Shown piece by piece: positions 52,291-61,367 of a DNA stretch of 64,000 bases. The stretch spans positions 1 through 64,000 of the forward strand of contig JANXLU010000012.1 in the NCBI GenBank assembly GCA_025354985.1, given 5' to 3'. This DNA is from Chloroflexota bacterium. GTDB taxonomy: Bacteria; Chloroflexota; Anaerolineae; J036; Brachytrichaceae. The notes beneath the pieces were generated by a model. It was not told the origin of the DNA. It searched no databases and saw nothing but the letters and a program-made list of their open reading frames with translations. The stretch's first letter is position 1. Every line of letters begins with the position of its first letter. The translations under genes and the position numbers were made by a program.

Positions 52291-53333
52291 CAGGCAACGG
52301 CGCCTTGATGCGCGCTGAAATATTCGAGCAGCCCCAGGTGCTCAGGAATCTGTTGGCAAGCGCGGAGCCCGCGCTTATCCACTTGAACGGGCTGCTTGCC
52401 GAGAGGTCACCGGCCATTGCTGTGTTGGCTGCGCGCGGCAGCAGCGACAATGCCAGCACATATGGCAAGTATTTGTTCGAAAGCCAATTTGGTCTTCCAA
52501 CAGCGCTTGCGGCACCAAGCCTGTTTACACTCTACCGCGCCGTGCCCCGTCTGAAAGCTGCACTTGTGATTGGTGTTTCGCAGAGCGGAGGCTCGCTGGA
52601 TGTGGTCGAGGTCGTCCGAAATGCCCGTGCTCAGGGAGCGCTTACTGTCGGCATTACCAACGTTGCACACAGTGCATTGGATGATGCGGCCGAGATTCCC
52701 ATTCTGTTACATGCGGGTGCTGAGTCAGCCCTGGCTGCCACTAAGACGGTTACGGCGCAATGTTTGGTATACGCAATGATCGTCCGCAAATCGATGCCTG
52801 ACGACAGTGTGGAGCACGTTCCAACTGAGGTGGAGCGGGCTTTGACGCCTGAGTCTGCAATCCAGTCGCTCGTAGCTGAGTGGTTGGAAACCAGTCGCTG
52901 CGCGGTGATAGGTCGCGGTTTCACATATGCCGCCGCCCAGGAAACCGCGCTGAAACTAAAGGAGACGTGCTTTTTGTCCGCCGAGGCATATTCCGGAGCG
53001 GACTTTATGCACGGCCCTCTGGCCCTGCTTGAGCCTGGATTCCAAATGCTGGTTCTCGTCAATTCAGATCCCACCGTGGATACAAGCGTTGAACTCATAG
53101 TAAGGGCCAGGCAGCGCGGTGCAACGGTTACCGTTTGGGCAAATGGCTCCGACGCACTTTCAAAGCTACAAGCAGCCCGTATAACACCTCAAATTGAAAT
53201 TCACGCACAGCCACTCACCAGCCCGATCAGTTTCATCGTGCTCGGTCAGTTGTTTGCTTATCATCTTTCCATCGCCCGAGGCAACAATCCAGACATCAGT
53301 CGGGGCGTATCGAAAGTTACAGTTACCAAATAG
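52287..53333 (+). CDS. SIS-domain sugar-phosphate isomerase/deaminase (GlmS C-terminal-like)
   Basis: A 348-residue protein with two SIS domains like the isomerase half of GlmS and like AgaS deaminases. Sugar-phosphate motifs are LAARGSSDNASTYGKY, VIGVSQSGGSLDVV and HAGAESALAATKTVTAQ, and the second SIS domain has IGRGFTYAAAQETALKLKETCFLSAEAYSGADFMHGP. No glutaminase domain is present, so it should use free sugar phosphate, for example deaminating glucosamine 6-phosphate. Start ATG 52287 has GGGAGG eight bases upstream. With the GH3 gene it suggests recycling of cell-wall amino sugars. Confidence 0.87.
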   Translation: MTGNGALMRAEIFEQPQVLRNLLASAEPALIHLNGLLAERSPAIAVLAARGSSDNASTYGKYLFESQFGLPTALAAPSLFTLYRAVPRLKAALVIGVSQSGGSLDVVEVVRNARAQGALTVGITNVAHSALDDAAEIPILLHAGAESALAATKTVTAQCLVYAMIVRKSMPDDSVEHVPTEVERALTPESAIQSLVAEWLETSRCAVIGRGFTYAAAQETALKLKETCFLSAEAYSGADFMHGPLALLEPGFQMLVLVNSDPTVDTSVELIVRARQRGATVTVWANGSDALSKLQAARITPQIEIHAQPLTSPISFIVLGQLFAYHLSIARGNNPDISRGVSKVTVTK

Positions 53334-53499
53334 AACTATCTACATGAATTTCAAAGTGGAGGAATCCAATTAATCGAAACTGGTATCTCGACAACCCGTT
53401 GTTTGAAAAAGCCGCAAATTAGGTATCCGGGAAACTGACGCCCATACAAACTCAAAATATCCAGACACCTCGCCAACATTGATTCATTCACCAGTCTGA

Positions 53500-53505
53500 G
53501 ATACT
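53500..53505 (+). promoter_or_regulatory. -10 box of guaA (leaderless type)
   Basis: GATACT, seven bases before ATG 53513, with a possible TTGATT -35 box at 53479-53484 (15-base spacing). The 179-base gap before guaA otherwise shows no riboswitch or open frame that I can support. Confidence 0.4.
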
Positions 53506-53512
53506 GGCTGCC

Positions 53513-55117
53513 ATGACGATTGCCATTCTGGATTTTGGATCACAGTTTAGTCAGCTTATTGCGCGTCGTGTGCGCGAAGCGGGAGTGTATTGCGAGCTAT
53601 TTCCATGGGACGCCCCGCCAGATCGGGTTACTGCAATAATGCCCAACGGCATAATTTTGAGTGGCGGACCAAACAGCGTATACGATGCAGGCGCTCCACA
53701 CCTTCAACCTTACATTATTGAAGCCGCTGTGCCTGTACTTGGAATTTGTTACGGCATGCATCTTCTGGCGCACGCCCTTGGCGGACAGGTCACTGGGTCA
53801 AACAAGCGCGAATATGGTCAGGCCCAAGTTCAGATGCTGCCCAGCGAACTGCTCCCAGGCGCCATTGCAAACCAACCTGCAAGCACCGAAGACATGGCAC
53901 TGTCGGTTTGGATGAGCCATGGAGACAATGTCACGCGCCTTCCGCCTGGATTTGAATCAATAGCTCAAAGCGCCAATGCGCCCATCTCCGGCATGGTCGA
54001 CCGTGCGCGCAAGTTATACGCCATCCAGTTTCATCCGGAGGTAAACCACACCCAGCACGGACGCGAAATCATCTCCAATTTTGTCCACGAGATATGCGGA
54101 TGCGATGCCAGTTGGTCACCAGGAAATATTGTCGAGCAGAGCATTAAGCGAATCAAGCAGCAGGTGGGAGCGCGCCAGGTAATTTGTGGACTGAGTGGCG
54201 GAGTCGATAGTAGCGTGGCGGCCGCGCTGGTGCATCGTGCGATTGGAGACCAGCTCACATGCGTGTTTGTGGATACCGGGATGATGCGTAAAGGCGAAGG
54301 CGACCAGGTAATTGAAACCTTTCGCCAAAACCTCGGCATACGGTTGATTGCCATCAATGCAAGCGAGGATTTTTTGAGTGCGCTGCACAACGTGTCTGAT
54401 CCGGAAGCCAAACGCACCATCATTGGTGAAAAGTTTGTACGCACGTTCGAATCGGTGCTTGACTCCGAAATCGGCGCACAATCGGATTCTGATTGGCAAA
54501 CTTCAACCGATCAGACCTCCAAACAGTTTTTGCTGTGCCAGGGCACCTTGTATCCCGATGTCATCGAAAGTCGCGGTCCAGAGCGACAATCGGCGGCCAA
54601 AATAAAAACCCACCACAATGTTGGCGGATTGCCCGCCAACATGAGGTTTGAATTGCTCGAACCACTCCGATTCCTGTTCAAGGACGAGGTCAGGAACATC
54701 GGCCTGGAGCTTGGCCTGCCTGACGACATTGTGTGGCGACAACCGTTCCCTGGTCCGGGTCTCGCCGTCCGTTGTCTGGGAAATATTACATGGGAGCGGC
54801 TTGAGCGGCTCCGTGCTGCCGACGCAATCATGCAAGAGGAATTCGCACGTGAAAACCTTTTGCGCACAACCAGTCAGGCATTTGTAGTGCTGTTGCCCGT
54901 ACGCTCAGTTGGCGTCATGGGTGATGGCCGTACCTACGCCGAAGTCTGCGCCATTCGGGCGGTGACCACCGACGACTTTATGACCGCCGATTGGGCCCGC
55001 ATTCCATATGATGTACTGGCTCGTGTCAGCAGCAGGATTGTTAATGAAGTGCCCGGCATCAACCGGGTCACGTATGACATCACCTCCAAGCCACCCGGCA
55101 CAATCGAGTGGGAATAA
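53513..55117 (+). CDS. guaA: GMP synthase (glutamine-hydrolysing)
   Basis: A 534-residue enzyme converting XMP to GMP. The glutaminase domain has the nucleophile in [18 protein letters not shown] and the His/Glu pair in [13 protein letters not shown]. The ATP-pyrophosphatase domain has the P-loop [18 protein letters not shown]. The C-terminal dimerisation domain ends [10 protein letters not shown], the universal GuaA terminus. A slightly longer insert ([15 protein letters not shown]) lies in the synthetase part. Its ATG has no ribosome-binding site; see the -10 box just upstream. Confidence 0.97.
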   Translation: MTIAILDFGSQFSQLIARRVREAGVYCELFPWDAPPDRVTAIMPNGIILSGGPNSVYDAGAPHLQPYIIEAAVPVLGICYGMHLLAHALGGQVTGSNKREYGQAQVQMLPSELLPGAIANQPASTEDMALSVWMSHGDNVTRLPPGFESIAQSANAPISGMVDRARKLYAIQFHPEVNHTQHGREIISNFVHEICGCDASWSPGNIVEQSIKRIKQQVGARQVICGLSGGVDSSVAAALVHRAIGDQLTCVFVDTGMMRKGEGDQVIETFRQNLGIRLIAINASEDFLSALHNVSDPEAKRTIIGEKFVRTFESVLDSEIGAQSDSDWQTSTDQTSKQFLLCQGTLYPDVIESRGPERQSAAKIKTHHNVGGLPANMRFELLEPLRFLFKDEVRNIGLELGLPDDIVWRQPFPGPGLAVRCLGNITWERLERLRAADAIMQEEFARENLLRTTSQAFVVLLPVRSVGVMGDGRTYAEVCAIRAVTTDDFMTADWARIPYDVLARVSSRIVNEVPGINRVTYDITSKPPGTIEWE

Positions 55118-55131
55118 ATTTGCCCCGCGTA

Positions 55132-55137
55132 TAGAAT
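55132..55137 (+). promoter_or_regulatory. -10 box of glgC (leaderless type)
   Basis: TAGAAT (within TATAGAAT) ends seven bases before ATG 55145; no ribosome-binding site is present. Confidence 0.5.
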
Positions 55138-55144
55138 AGCGCTC

Positions 55145-56410
55145 ATGCGAACAGTTGCTATGATCATGGCCGGAGGACGAGGCAGTCGATTGGCGGTACT
55201 AAGCGATTTGCGAACCAAACCTGCGGTTTCGTTCGCTGGAAAGTACCGAATTATTGACTTTACGCTTAGCAACTGTGTCAACAGTGGGATAAATACCGTG
55301 GGCGTGGTCACCCAATACAGACCCCGTTCTTTGACCGAACACATTCGCAGCGGGGGGCCGTGGGATCTTGACCGACTCAACGGCGGCGTGGCGCTACTGC
55401 ACCCCTATCTGGGTGGGCAGAAAAACAGCTGGTTCGCGGGCACGGCCGATGCCATTTATCAAAACCTCGACTTCATTCGCAATTCCCGTGCCGACTACGT
55501 GGTGATTCTTGCAGGCGATCACATTTACAAGATGGATTACTCCATCATGGTGAATTTTCATGCTGACAAGGATGCCGATATCACGATTGCCACCCTCAGG
55601 GTGGATCTTGAAGAAGCCAGCCGCTTTGGCATACTCGCGACGGACGAGTCATTGCGCGTTACATCCTTCGAAGAGAAGCCCAAACAGCCAAAAGGATCGC
55701 TGGCGAGCATGGGTATCTACGTATTCAGCACAGAAGTACTTGTCAAGCAACTGACAGACGACGCTCACGATGCCAAGAGTGAACATGATTTTGGAAAAAA
55801 TATTATTCCAAACATGCTCACCGAGAAGAAGAAGGTATTTGCCTTTCCATTCGGCGGTTATTGGGTGGATGTCGGTACCATTCAAAGCTATTGGGAAACC
55901 CACATGGATTTGCTGAGCGACAAGCCCCATCTTGATATGGTGGACCGCGAATGGGTGATTCACACGCGCTCCGAAGAGCGCCCGCCCGTGAACATTCGCA
56001 GCGGCGCCGTTGTGAACCACAGTTTGATCACAGATGGCTGCGTCATTGAAGGCAGTGTCGAATACAGTGTGTTGGGGCCCGGCGTAAAGGTTGGCCGGGG
56101 CGCCATTGTGCGCCAGAGTATTTTACTAACCGATGCCGTGATTGAGCCGGGTGCAATCATTGATCGGGCTATCATCGACAAACGCGCCGTTATTGGCCGT
56201 GACGCTCACATAGGTAACGGCGTGGATTATAAGAAAAACCGGTGTATGAGCGGATTGACCAGTGGTATTAGTGTCGTTGGCAAGAATACGTTGATACCAC
56301 CCGGGCTTAAGGTTGGCAGAAATGTCATCATCGGTAGTGACCTCAATGACGATTCATTCACTACCGACGTGGTTAGTGGTGATTGCGTCGGCTGGGAACC
56401 GAGCGAGTGA
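55145..56410 (+). CDS. glgC: Glucose-1-phosphate adenylyltransferase (ADP-glucose pyrophosphorylase)
   Basis: A 421-residue enzyme making ADP-glucose for glycogen or trehalose. The N-terminus [38 protein letters not shown] is the nucleotide loop plus the effector-binding part. Other family segments are [33 protein letters not shown] and [19 protein letters not shown]. The C-terminal half is a left-handed beta-helix of hexapeptide-like repeats ([17 protein letters not shown]...). No glgA or glgB is in the window. Confidence 0.94.
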   Translation: MRTVAMIMAGGRGSRLAVLSDLRTKPAVSFAGKYRIIDFTLSNCVNSGINTVGVVTQYRPRSLTEHIRSGGPWDLDRLNGGVALLHPYLGGQKNSWFAGTADAIYQNLDFIRNSRADYVVILAGDHIYKMDYSIMVNFHADKDADITIATLRVDLEEASRFGILATDESLRVTSFEEKPKQPKGSLASMGIYVFSTEVLVKQLTDDAHDAKSEHDFGKNIIPNMLTEKKKVFAFPFGGYWVDVGTIQSYWETHMDLLSDKPHLDMVDREWVIHTRSEERPPVNIRSGAVVNHSLITDGCVIEGSVEYSVLGPGVKVGRGAIVRQSILLTDAVIEPGAIIDRAIIDKRAVIGRDAHIGNGVDYKKNRCMSGLTSGISVVGKNTLIPPGLKVGRNVIIGSDLNDDSFTTDVVSGDCVGWEPSE

Positions 56411-56455
56411 CTTCATACCGCTTTGCATCAGCTGGCCTAATGATCGCGCTTGTGG

Positions 56456-57442
56456 CTAGCCAAGACCATCAGCGTCATAGCGCAGGCCCCATTGGGCGCG
56501 CAGGTCATCCATACACCGCATGATTTCAAGTGTTTCATCAAGCGGCATCACGCGGCTTTCAAGCGCACCGTTGCGTATTTGAGCATTGACGTGGGCAATC
56601 TGAAACTGAAACCCTCCCCCTGCAAATGGCGCTGAAATTTCCTCATGCTGGCCGCCACGAATCAGCGTGAGTGCGTGTGGATGATGGAATCGCGGCTGGA
56701 CGATGATGCGTCCCGCACTCCCCAACAAATTCGCAACGCCCGGTGCATCAGCCAGAAACGTGCCAGTCAGTTGGGCGTGACGGCCATCTTGATAATCAAA
56801 CAGAATGGCGTGCTGCATGTCAACATTGGTCTCTCCCAGTGAGGCAAATCCAACGTAGCGCGACGGTGGCCCCATCAACATAAACGCAAAGCTTATCGGA
56901 TATATGCCCAGATCAAGCAACGCACCGCCACCAACAGTTTTGTCAAACAGGCGGTTTTTGGGGTCAAATGGGATCTGCACGCCGAGGTCAACCTGAAGCG
57001 CGCGAAGTGTCCCAATTTTTCCCAATTCAAGCAGCTCGCGCAACCTGACGATGGCGGGCAGGAAGCGTGTCCACATCCCCTCCATGAGGAATCGCCGAGT
57101 TTTCCGTGCGGTTGAGATCATCGAGGCAGCCTCGTTTGCAGTCATTGCGAACGACTTTTCACACAATACATGCTTGCCCGCGTTTAGTGCAAGCAACGTG
57201 TGCTCGCAGTGCCACGGATGCGGCGTACAAACATAGATGGCATCCACCTCAGAATCGTTGACAAGGTCATCGTAGCTGCCGTGAGCATTAGGGATACCAT
57301 ATTTGGACGCAAACACCTGCGCGGTCTCCAATTTGCGGGAGCCAACGGCGGCTATCTGGGCGGTTCCAACCAGCTCGCTATCTTGGGCGAACTTGTTTGC
57401 GATGCGCCCGGTTCCCAGTATCCCCCATCGTATGACATCCAC
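56456..57442 (-). CDS. Gfo/Idh/MocA-family oxidoreductase (dihydrodiol dehydrogenase-like)
   Basis: An NAD(P)-dependent dehydrogenase of about 328 residues. The Rossmann loop is VIRWGILGTGRIANKFAQD, the active-site lysine is in GKHVLCEKSFAMT and the substrate domain has FLMEGMWTRFLPAI and VGGGALLDLGIYPISFAFM, as in dimeric dihydrodiol dehydrogenases. I propose GTG 57442 as start because a CATAAT box lies six bases upstream and the residues before it are not conserved in the family. The frame is open to 57511. The substrate is unknown. Confidence 0.86.
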   Translation of the reverse strand: MDVIRWGILGTGRIANKFAQDSELVGTAQIAAVGSRKLETAQVFASKYGIPNAHGSYDDLVNDSEVDAIYVCTPHPWHCEHTLLALNAGKHVLCEKSFAMTANEAASMISTARKTRRFLMEGMWTRFLPAIVRLRELLELGKIGTLRALQVDLGVQIPFDPKNRLFDKTVGGGALLDLGIYPISFAFMLMGPPSRYVGFASLGETNVDMQHAILFDYQDGRHAQLTGTFLADAPGVANLLGSAGRIIVQPRFHHPHALTLIRGGQHEEISAPFAGGGFQFQIAHVNAQIRNGALESRVMPLDETLEIMRCMDDLRAQWGLRYDADGLG

Positions 57443-57448
57443 ATCTCC

Positions 57449-57454
57449 ATTATG
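57449..57454 (-). promoter_or_regulatory. -10 box of the Gfo/Idh/MocA gene at 57442 (leaderless type)
   Basis: CATAAT on the minus strand, six bases before GTG 57442. This placement is the main reason for choosing that start. Confidence 0.4.
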
Positions 57455-57504
57455 CCTATTCCAAAGCTGACGCAGGAATCGTGTCAAAACAAGGAACCGG
57501 CGGT

Positions 57505-57540
57505 TTGACAATCACGACGATGACAAGCGATTGGTACAAT
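57505..57540 (+). promoter_or_regulatory. Candidate promoter of the lipoprotein gene
   Basis: TACAAT at 57535-57540, 20 bases before ATG 57561, with an upstream TTGACA at 57505-57510 (spacing 24, too long for an ideal promoter). GGAG five bases before the ATG serves as ribosome-binding site. Confidence 0.35.
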
Positions 57541-57560
57541 GCGTTTGTGAGCGGAGTTAC

Positions 57561-58556
57561 ATGAAACGCATAGGTCTGTTATTGGCACGTGGCGAACCTG
57601 AATCTGCGGGTTTGAGAATAAATCATCTTTTTGATTTGGCCGTTGCGTTCTGTGCGATCCTGTTTCTGAATGGTTGCGCATCCCAAACAGAGATGCCCGT
57701 CCCAACGTTCCAACCCGTCATTGTGTTTTACGCTGCAACGGAAGTGCCGACAGCCGTCCCGTCGCCCACGTTGCCATCCACGCCCGAGGCTGCGGCCAGT
57801 TCTGCGCCAAAGCCGACAAGCACAACTGCACCAGCGACGACCACAGCCGTTCCGACCGCTACAACCGATCCGATCACAAAGTCGCAAAATGCGTCCGTTT
57901 TAATTATCTCTACTCCAATTGCTCCAAAATCTTCCATTACTCCGACTATCTTCGCGACACAAACGACCCCTGCAACGATAAGCCCGACCATTGAAACCGT
58001 CGAAATTGGCACGATTAGCGGCCTGAGCACAACCATAACCGTAATCAGCATCACGCTTCAACCGACAGGTACGATCACAATCATCAGCGTAACCGTGGGC
58101 ATTAGCGGCTCGGTATCCGTGATCAGCTCCACCATTAATTTATTTGCCACCGCGACGCCCGTATTCATTTACCGGCCGCGGTCCCCGACCGCGACACCGA
58201 CGCAAGTAAATCCCGGCATCTTGTATCCGGCACCAAGCGTCACGATGCCGTTGGAAGGGGAGTTCCGCCACGCTCCCTCGCCGCCAATGGTGGCATGGAA
58301 CGCGCCGCCGCTTACCGGCGCGACGGACTACTACGCCGTAAATATTCACCACAATCAAGGCTGGAACGTCGCCTGTTATAAGGGTCACCAGGGGCTTGCA
58401 CCCGATTGGTTGCCAAACGAACTTCCACACCACGGCTTTGGAGTTTTTGTGGTGGTTGTTCAATCTCCAATTCCAGTCGGCGAAGGCGCCTATTGCTCGG
58501 GTTTTTCAGTATCACCACCGTCGACTCAGGTCAACTTCTATTGGACGTTCAAATAG
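57561..58556 (+). CDS. Thr/Pro-rich lipoprotein with a C-terminal beta domain
   Basis: A 331-residue exported lipoprotein. The signal ends ILFLNGC (at about Cys36, after an unusually long N-terminal region), followed by a linker rich in Thr, Pro, Ala and Ser. A stretch of alternating Ile/Val/Thr/Ser at about residues 150-200 looks like beta-repeats. The C-terminal 100 residues (PPMVAWNAPPLTGATDYYAVNIHHNQGWNVACYKG...) resemble an Ig/FN3-like ligand-binding domain with two cysteines. I do not know a specific family. It is convergent with pheS. Confidence 0.75.
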   Translation: MKRIGLLLARGEPESAGLRINHLFDLAVAFCAILFLNGCASQTEMPVPTFQPVIVFYAATEVPTAVPSPTLPSTPEAAASSAPKPTSTTAPATTTAVPTATTDPITKSQNASVLIISTPIAPKSSITPTIFATQTTPATISPTIETVEIGTISGLSTTITVISITLQPTGTITIISVTVGISGSVSVISSTINLFATATPVFIYRPRSPTATPTQVNPGILYPAPSVTMPLEGEFRHAPSPPMVAWNAPPLTGATDYYAVNIHHNQGWNVACYKGHQGLAPDWLPNELPHHGFGVFVVVVQSPIPVGEGAYCSGFSVSPPSTQVNFYWTFK

Positions 58557-58580
58557 TTCACGCGCGGGTTCGCAATCGGC

Positions 58581-59624
58581 CTAAAACTGTTCCAAAAAGC
58601 GCAAGTCGTTTGACCAGAAACTGCGGATATCGTTTATGCCGTGGAGTCGCATGGCCACACGCTCGGGCCCCATGCCAAATGCAAACCCACTCCAAACCGC
58701 CGGGTCGTATCCACCATTGCGCAGAACCGTGGGATGAATCATGCCGGCGCCACTGATCTCCAGCCAGCCGGTGCCCTTCGTTAGCATTTTGTTGCGTTCA
58801 CTATCCAGACCAAGGAATACATCCACTTCCACACTTGGCTCAGTAAATGGAAAATAGCTGCTGCGAAAACGAATTTTTCCATTGCCGCCAAACATCCGGC
58901 GCGCAAACTCACTCATCGCGCCTTTTAAATCTGCAAGCGTAATGTTCTTGCCAACAGCGATTCCTTCCACCTGGTTAAACTGCATTTCACTTCTTGCGGT
59001 CACCTGTTCGTATCGATAACACATGCCGGGAAGAATCATCCGAATCGGCTTTGTGCCACCGTGCCCAAACTCCCGCATGCTGCGAATTTGGCCGGGTGAC
59101 GTGTGGGTGCGCAGAATGACGCCGGGTGTGTTTGTGTAGAACGTATCCCACATATCGCGCGCCGGGTGTTCCGGGGCTATGTTAAGCAGGCCAAAATTCA
59201 TCTCGTCGGTTTCCACATCGGGCGAGCGATACACCTCAAACCCCATTTGAGCAAAGACATTCGAAATACGTCGAAGATTTTGGCTGCTCGGGTGCAGTCG
59301 GCCACGAGACACTGGCTTGCCCGGTAGCGTGACGTCCAGCGAGCCGGCGCTCATCTGGGCCTCAAGGTCCGCCTGCTTGACCAGGTGCTCCCGCGCCACA
59401 AATGCCGCCGTCAACGCCTGTTTTACTTCATTGGCGCGTTTGCCAAACGCCTTGCGTTCCTCACCTGGCAGCGTTCCAAGCTGGCGCATAGCATCATCCA
59501 CTGCACCCTTGCTGCGTTTGGACCCAAAATACTTCCAATTCCAGTTGGCAATCGCTTGCGAGGTATTTGCAAGCTCAAGCTCATCCAGCGCAGTTGCCTC
59601 AAGGGTGTTCAAAGTATCCAGCAT
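58581..59624 (-). CDS. pheS: Phenylalanyl-tRNA synthetase alpha subunit
   Basis: A 347-residue class II synthetase subunit. The N-terminal coiled coil (about residues 1-90) binds tRNA. The catalytic core shows the motif HPARDMWDTFYT, then GMCYRYEQVTARSEMQFNQVEGIAV (motif 2 region) and motif 3 in SGFAFGMGPERVAMRLHGINDIR. The usual partner gene pheT does not follow: a convergent lipoprotein gene lies 24 bases beyond the stop. A TATAAT box at 59634-59639 precedes the ATG by nine bases. Confidence 0.95.
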   Translation of the reverse strand: MLDTLNTLEATALDELELANTSQAIANWNWKYFGSKRSKGAVDDAMRQLGTLPGEERKAFGKRANEVKQALTAAFVAREHLVKQADLEAQMSAGSLDVTLPGKPVSRGRLHPSSQNLRRISNVFAQMGFEVYRSPDVETDEMNFGLLNIAPEHPARDMWDTFYTNTPGVILRTHTSPGQIRSMREFGHGGTKPIRMILPGMCYRYEQVTARSEMQFNQVEGIAVGKNITLADLKGAMSEFARRMFGGNGKIRFRSSYFPFTEPSVEVDVFLGLDSERNKMLTKGTGWLEISGAGMIHPTVLRNGGYDPAVWSGFAFGMGPERVAMRLHGINDIRSFWSNDLRFLEQF

Positions 59625-59633
59625 GTGCTTGGG

Positions 59634-59639
59634 ATTATA
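59634..59639 (-). promoter_or_regulatory. -10 box of pheS
   Basis: Consensus TATAAT on the minus strand, nine bases before ATG 59624. The transcript would start only a few bases before the ATG, so little or no leader is expected. Confidence 0.5.
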
Positions 59640-59657
59640 AATTGGTCAGGCGCAGTC

Positions 59658-60269
59658 TTACTTCAGCGAATACAGCACAGTCAGGCGAACAACCACGGCA
59701 ACCGCCGCCAATAAGAGCAAGGCACCAATGGCCAAAATTGCCATATTACGTCGGCGATCACTTGCTGTTTTACGCGCAAGTCTTTGGGCGGCTTGCTCCG
59801 CCTGTTGTTGCTGCGTGGCGTGATAGGCCCGCCAGCGAGCCTGCTCCGCCTCCGCCTCACGCTGACGGCGTTCCCGCGCATCAATTTGCATTTGGCGGAC
59901 TGTCGCGGCGTTGGATTGGGTGCTGCCGCTCGGCGGGTATGCAACAGGTACGAAATCTGCCGTCGGGGCGGACGCAGGTTGTTGGTAAGCGACGGGCGAA
60001 GCGGGTCTGGGTGGTTGTGCATCAGCCTTCGCGCGTGCACGTTCAGCCGCAGCCCGGGCCTGCACCTTTTGGTCGTAGGCCAGTCTCTTCTGTGGATCGC
60101 TCAGGATACTGTAGGCCTCGCCAATGACCTGTTGCTGAGCAAGCGTGGATTCATCACCCGACCGATCCGGATGAAACTTTTTTGATAGCGCACGGAACGC
60201 CGCCGATATCACTTCGGCATCGGCATCCGGCGCCACCTGTAACACGGCATACCAATCGTGGTCAGTCAT
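59658..60269 (-). CDS. DnaJ-domain protein with a C-terminal membrane anchor
   Basis: A 203-residue protein. Residues 1-68 form a J domain with the HPD tripeptide at residues 33-35 (SKKFHPDRSGDESTL), which stimulates an Hsp70 partner. A Pro/Ala-rich linker and a Gln/Arg/Ala-rich helical stretch (about residues 125-170) follow. A single hydrophobic segment (MAILAIGALLLLAAVAVVVRL) lies near the C-terminus, so the J domain faces the cytoplasm from the membrane. ATG 60269 is chosen because a TACAAT box (60279-60284) lies nine bases upstream; the in-frame TTG at 60278 adds three residues. Confidence 0.87.
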   Translation of the reverse strand: MTDHDWYAVLQVAPDADAEVISAAFRALSKKFHPDRSGDESTLAQQQVIGEAYSILSDPQKRLAYDQKVQARAAAERARAKADAQPPRPASPVAYQQPASAPTADFVPVAYPPSGSTQSNAATVRQMQIDARERRQREAEAEQARWRAYHATQQQQAEQAAQRLARKTASDRRRNMAILAIGALLLLAAVAVVVRLTVLYSLK

Positions 60270-60278
60270 GCGGTGCAA

Positions 60279-60284
60279 ATTGTA
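60279..60284 (-). promoter_or_regulatory. -10 box of the DnaJ-domain gene
   Basis: TACAAT on the minus strand, nine bases before ATG 60269. The expected transcript leader is zero to three bases. Confidence 0.5.
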
Positions 60285-60299
60285 AGACGCGAGGCAAAC

Positions 60300-60332
60300 A
60301 AAAACCGCGCCGATTCATAAGGATCGACGCGG
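60300..60332 (-). terminator. Terminator of the ribosomal-protein operon
   Basis: 10-bp stem (CCGCGCCGAT with ATCGACGCGG, one wobble pair) with an eight-base loop, then TTTTTGTTTG on the minus strand. It begins about 34 bases after the rpmE stop and separates rplU-rpmA-rpmE from the DnaJ-domain gene. Confidence 0.75.
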
Positions 60333-60365
60333 CTAATAAAGGTTGTACAGCTCCAGCGGCCCTGG

Positions 60366-60686
60366 TTATTCCACAGGTGCCGGAGGCGCCAATGGAATAG
60401 TGGGGTCGTCGTCCACCAACTCAACCAACTGGCGCTTTTCGCGACGGCGACGGGCTTTTTCAGCCTTGTCCATGCCATCGGCCGAAATGCGGGTCAATCG
60501 CTTCTGAAAGCGGTCAACCTGACCTTCGGTATCAATAATGCGTTGTTGCCCGGTGTAAAACGGATGCGTACCGCTCCACACGTCAAGATGCAACTCGGGC
60601 TTGGTGCTGCCCACGGTTCCGACAAAGGTTCCGCCAACAAACACCTTCGCCTCGCTAAAATATTTGGGATGAATTTCGGGCTTCAT
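60366..60686 (-). CDS. rpmE: 50S ribosomal protein bL31 with C-terminal extension
   Basis: A 106-residue bL31. The start MKPEIHPKYFSEAKVFVGGTF and the HPFYTGQQRIIDTEGQVDRFQKRL end of the core are clear. The zinc cysteines of the usual core are absent (KPELHLDVWSGTHPFYTG instead of CSKCHPFYTG), so it is the zinc-free type. About 40 residues beyond the normal length are added, first Lys/Arg-rich, then acidic and Pro-rich (DDDPTIPLAPPAPVE). A TACAAA box (60693-60698) six bases before the ATG suggests an internal promoter in addition to the rplU promoter. Confidence 0.94.
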   Translation of the reverse strand: MKPEIHPKYFSEAKVFVGGTFVGTVGSTKPELHLDVWSGTHPFYTGQQRIIDTEGQVDRFQKRLTRISADGMDKAEKARRRREKRQLVELVDDDPTIPLAPPAPVE

Positions 60687-60692
60687 AATAAC

Positions 60693-60698
60693 TTTGTA
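60693..60698 (-). promoter_or_regulatory. Possible internal -10 box of rpmE
   Basis: TACAAA on the minus strand, six bases before ATG 60686, in the gap after rpmA. No ribosome-binding site is present at this start. Confidence 0.35.
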
Positions 60699-60711
60699 CT
60701 GATTCTCCCAA

Positions 60712-60975
60712 TTACGCGGGCTTGGCCACCTGCACACTCACAACCTTGCGTCCATTTGGAAGTGTGTCAAACAACACAACACCCGTTGCCGTTGCAAACA
60801 GGGTGTGATCCTTGCCCAGACCAACATTTACGCCGGGCTTCATGACCGTGCCGCGCTGGCGAACCAAAATGTTGCCAGCCAGCACCACCTGACCACCGTA
60901 ACGCTTCACCCCGAGACGCTGTGAATTACTCTCGCGGCCGTTTACTGAACTGCCTCCACCTTTCTTATGTGCCAT
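60712..60975 (-). CDS. rpmA: 50S ribosomal protein bL27
   Basis: An 87-residue ribosomal protein that reaches the peptidyl-transferase centre. The start [28 protein letters not shown] is the universal bL27 N-terminus with no cleavable extension. The rest ([27 protein letters not shown]) is fully typical. It follows rplU by four bases and precedes rpmE by 25. Confidence 0.98.
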   Translation of the reverse strand: MAHKKGGGSSVNGRESNSQRLGVKRYGGQVVLAGNILVRQRGTVMKPGVNVGLGKDHTLFATATGVVLFDTLPNGRKVVSVQVAKPA

Positions 60976-60979
60976 GTTT

Positions 60980-61279
60980 TTACTCCTGAATCTTCAACCG
61001 GGTATAAGTTTGGCGATGACCAGTTTTCTTTCGATAGCGCTTCTTTGGCGTATACCAAAATATGGTCAATTTCTCACCCTGCACATTGGCGATGACCTCG
61101 GCGGTCATGTTTCGTCCTTCAATGTGCGGCTTGCCGACAGTCAACCCGGTGTCATCTGCAACCATCAACACGGGAAGATCAACTTTAGACCCTGCGGCCT
61201 GTTCCAATTTTTCTACTACTATCTCGTCGCCTGGCGAAACGCGATACTGGCGTCCACCAACTTCTACAACTGCATACAT
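60980..61279 (-). CDS. rplU: 50S ribosomal protein bL21
   Basis: A 99-residue ribosomal protein starting [25 protein letters not shown] and ending in the typical [19 protein letters not shown]. It is the first gene of the rplU-rpmA-rpmE operon, with an AGAGGTG ribosome-binding site five bases before the ATG and a good promoter about 30 bases upstream. Confidence 0.98.
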   Translation of the reverse strand: MYAVVEVGGRQYRVSPGDEIVVEKLEQAAGSKVDLPVLMVADDTGLTVGKPHIEGRNMTAEVIANVQGEKLTIFWYTPKKRYRKKTGHRQTYTRLKIQE

Positions 61280-61308
61280 CGTGTCACCTCTGGAAAATTA
61301 GCCTGTAG

Positions 61309-61337
61309 ATTATACCGTAGTTATCGCAATGGATCAA
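61309..61337 (-). promoter_or_regulatory. Promoter of rplU-rpmA-rpmE
   Basis: TTGATC (61337-61332) and consensus TATAAT (61314-61309) on the minus strand with a 17-base spacer. Unlike the leaderless genes, this transcript has a leader of about 22 bases with a ribosome-binding site. Confidence 0.7.
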
Positions 61338-61354
61338 ACCGGAGATTATTAGGC

Positions 61355-61360
61355 TATCAT
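61355..61360 (+). promoter_or_regulatory. -10 box of the membrane-protein gene at 61368 (leaderless type)
   Basis: TATCAT, seven bases before ATG 61368, with no ribosome-binding site. It is divergent from the rplU promoter. Confidence 0.5.
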
Positions 61361-61367
61361 TTAACCC

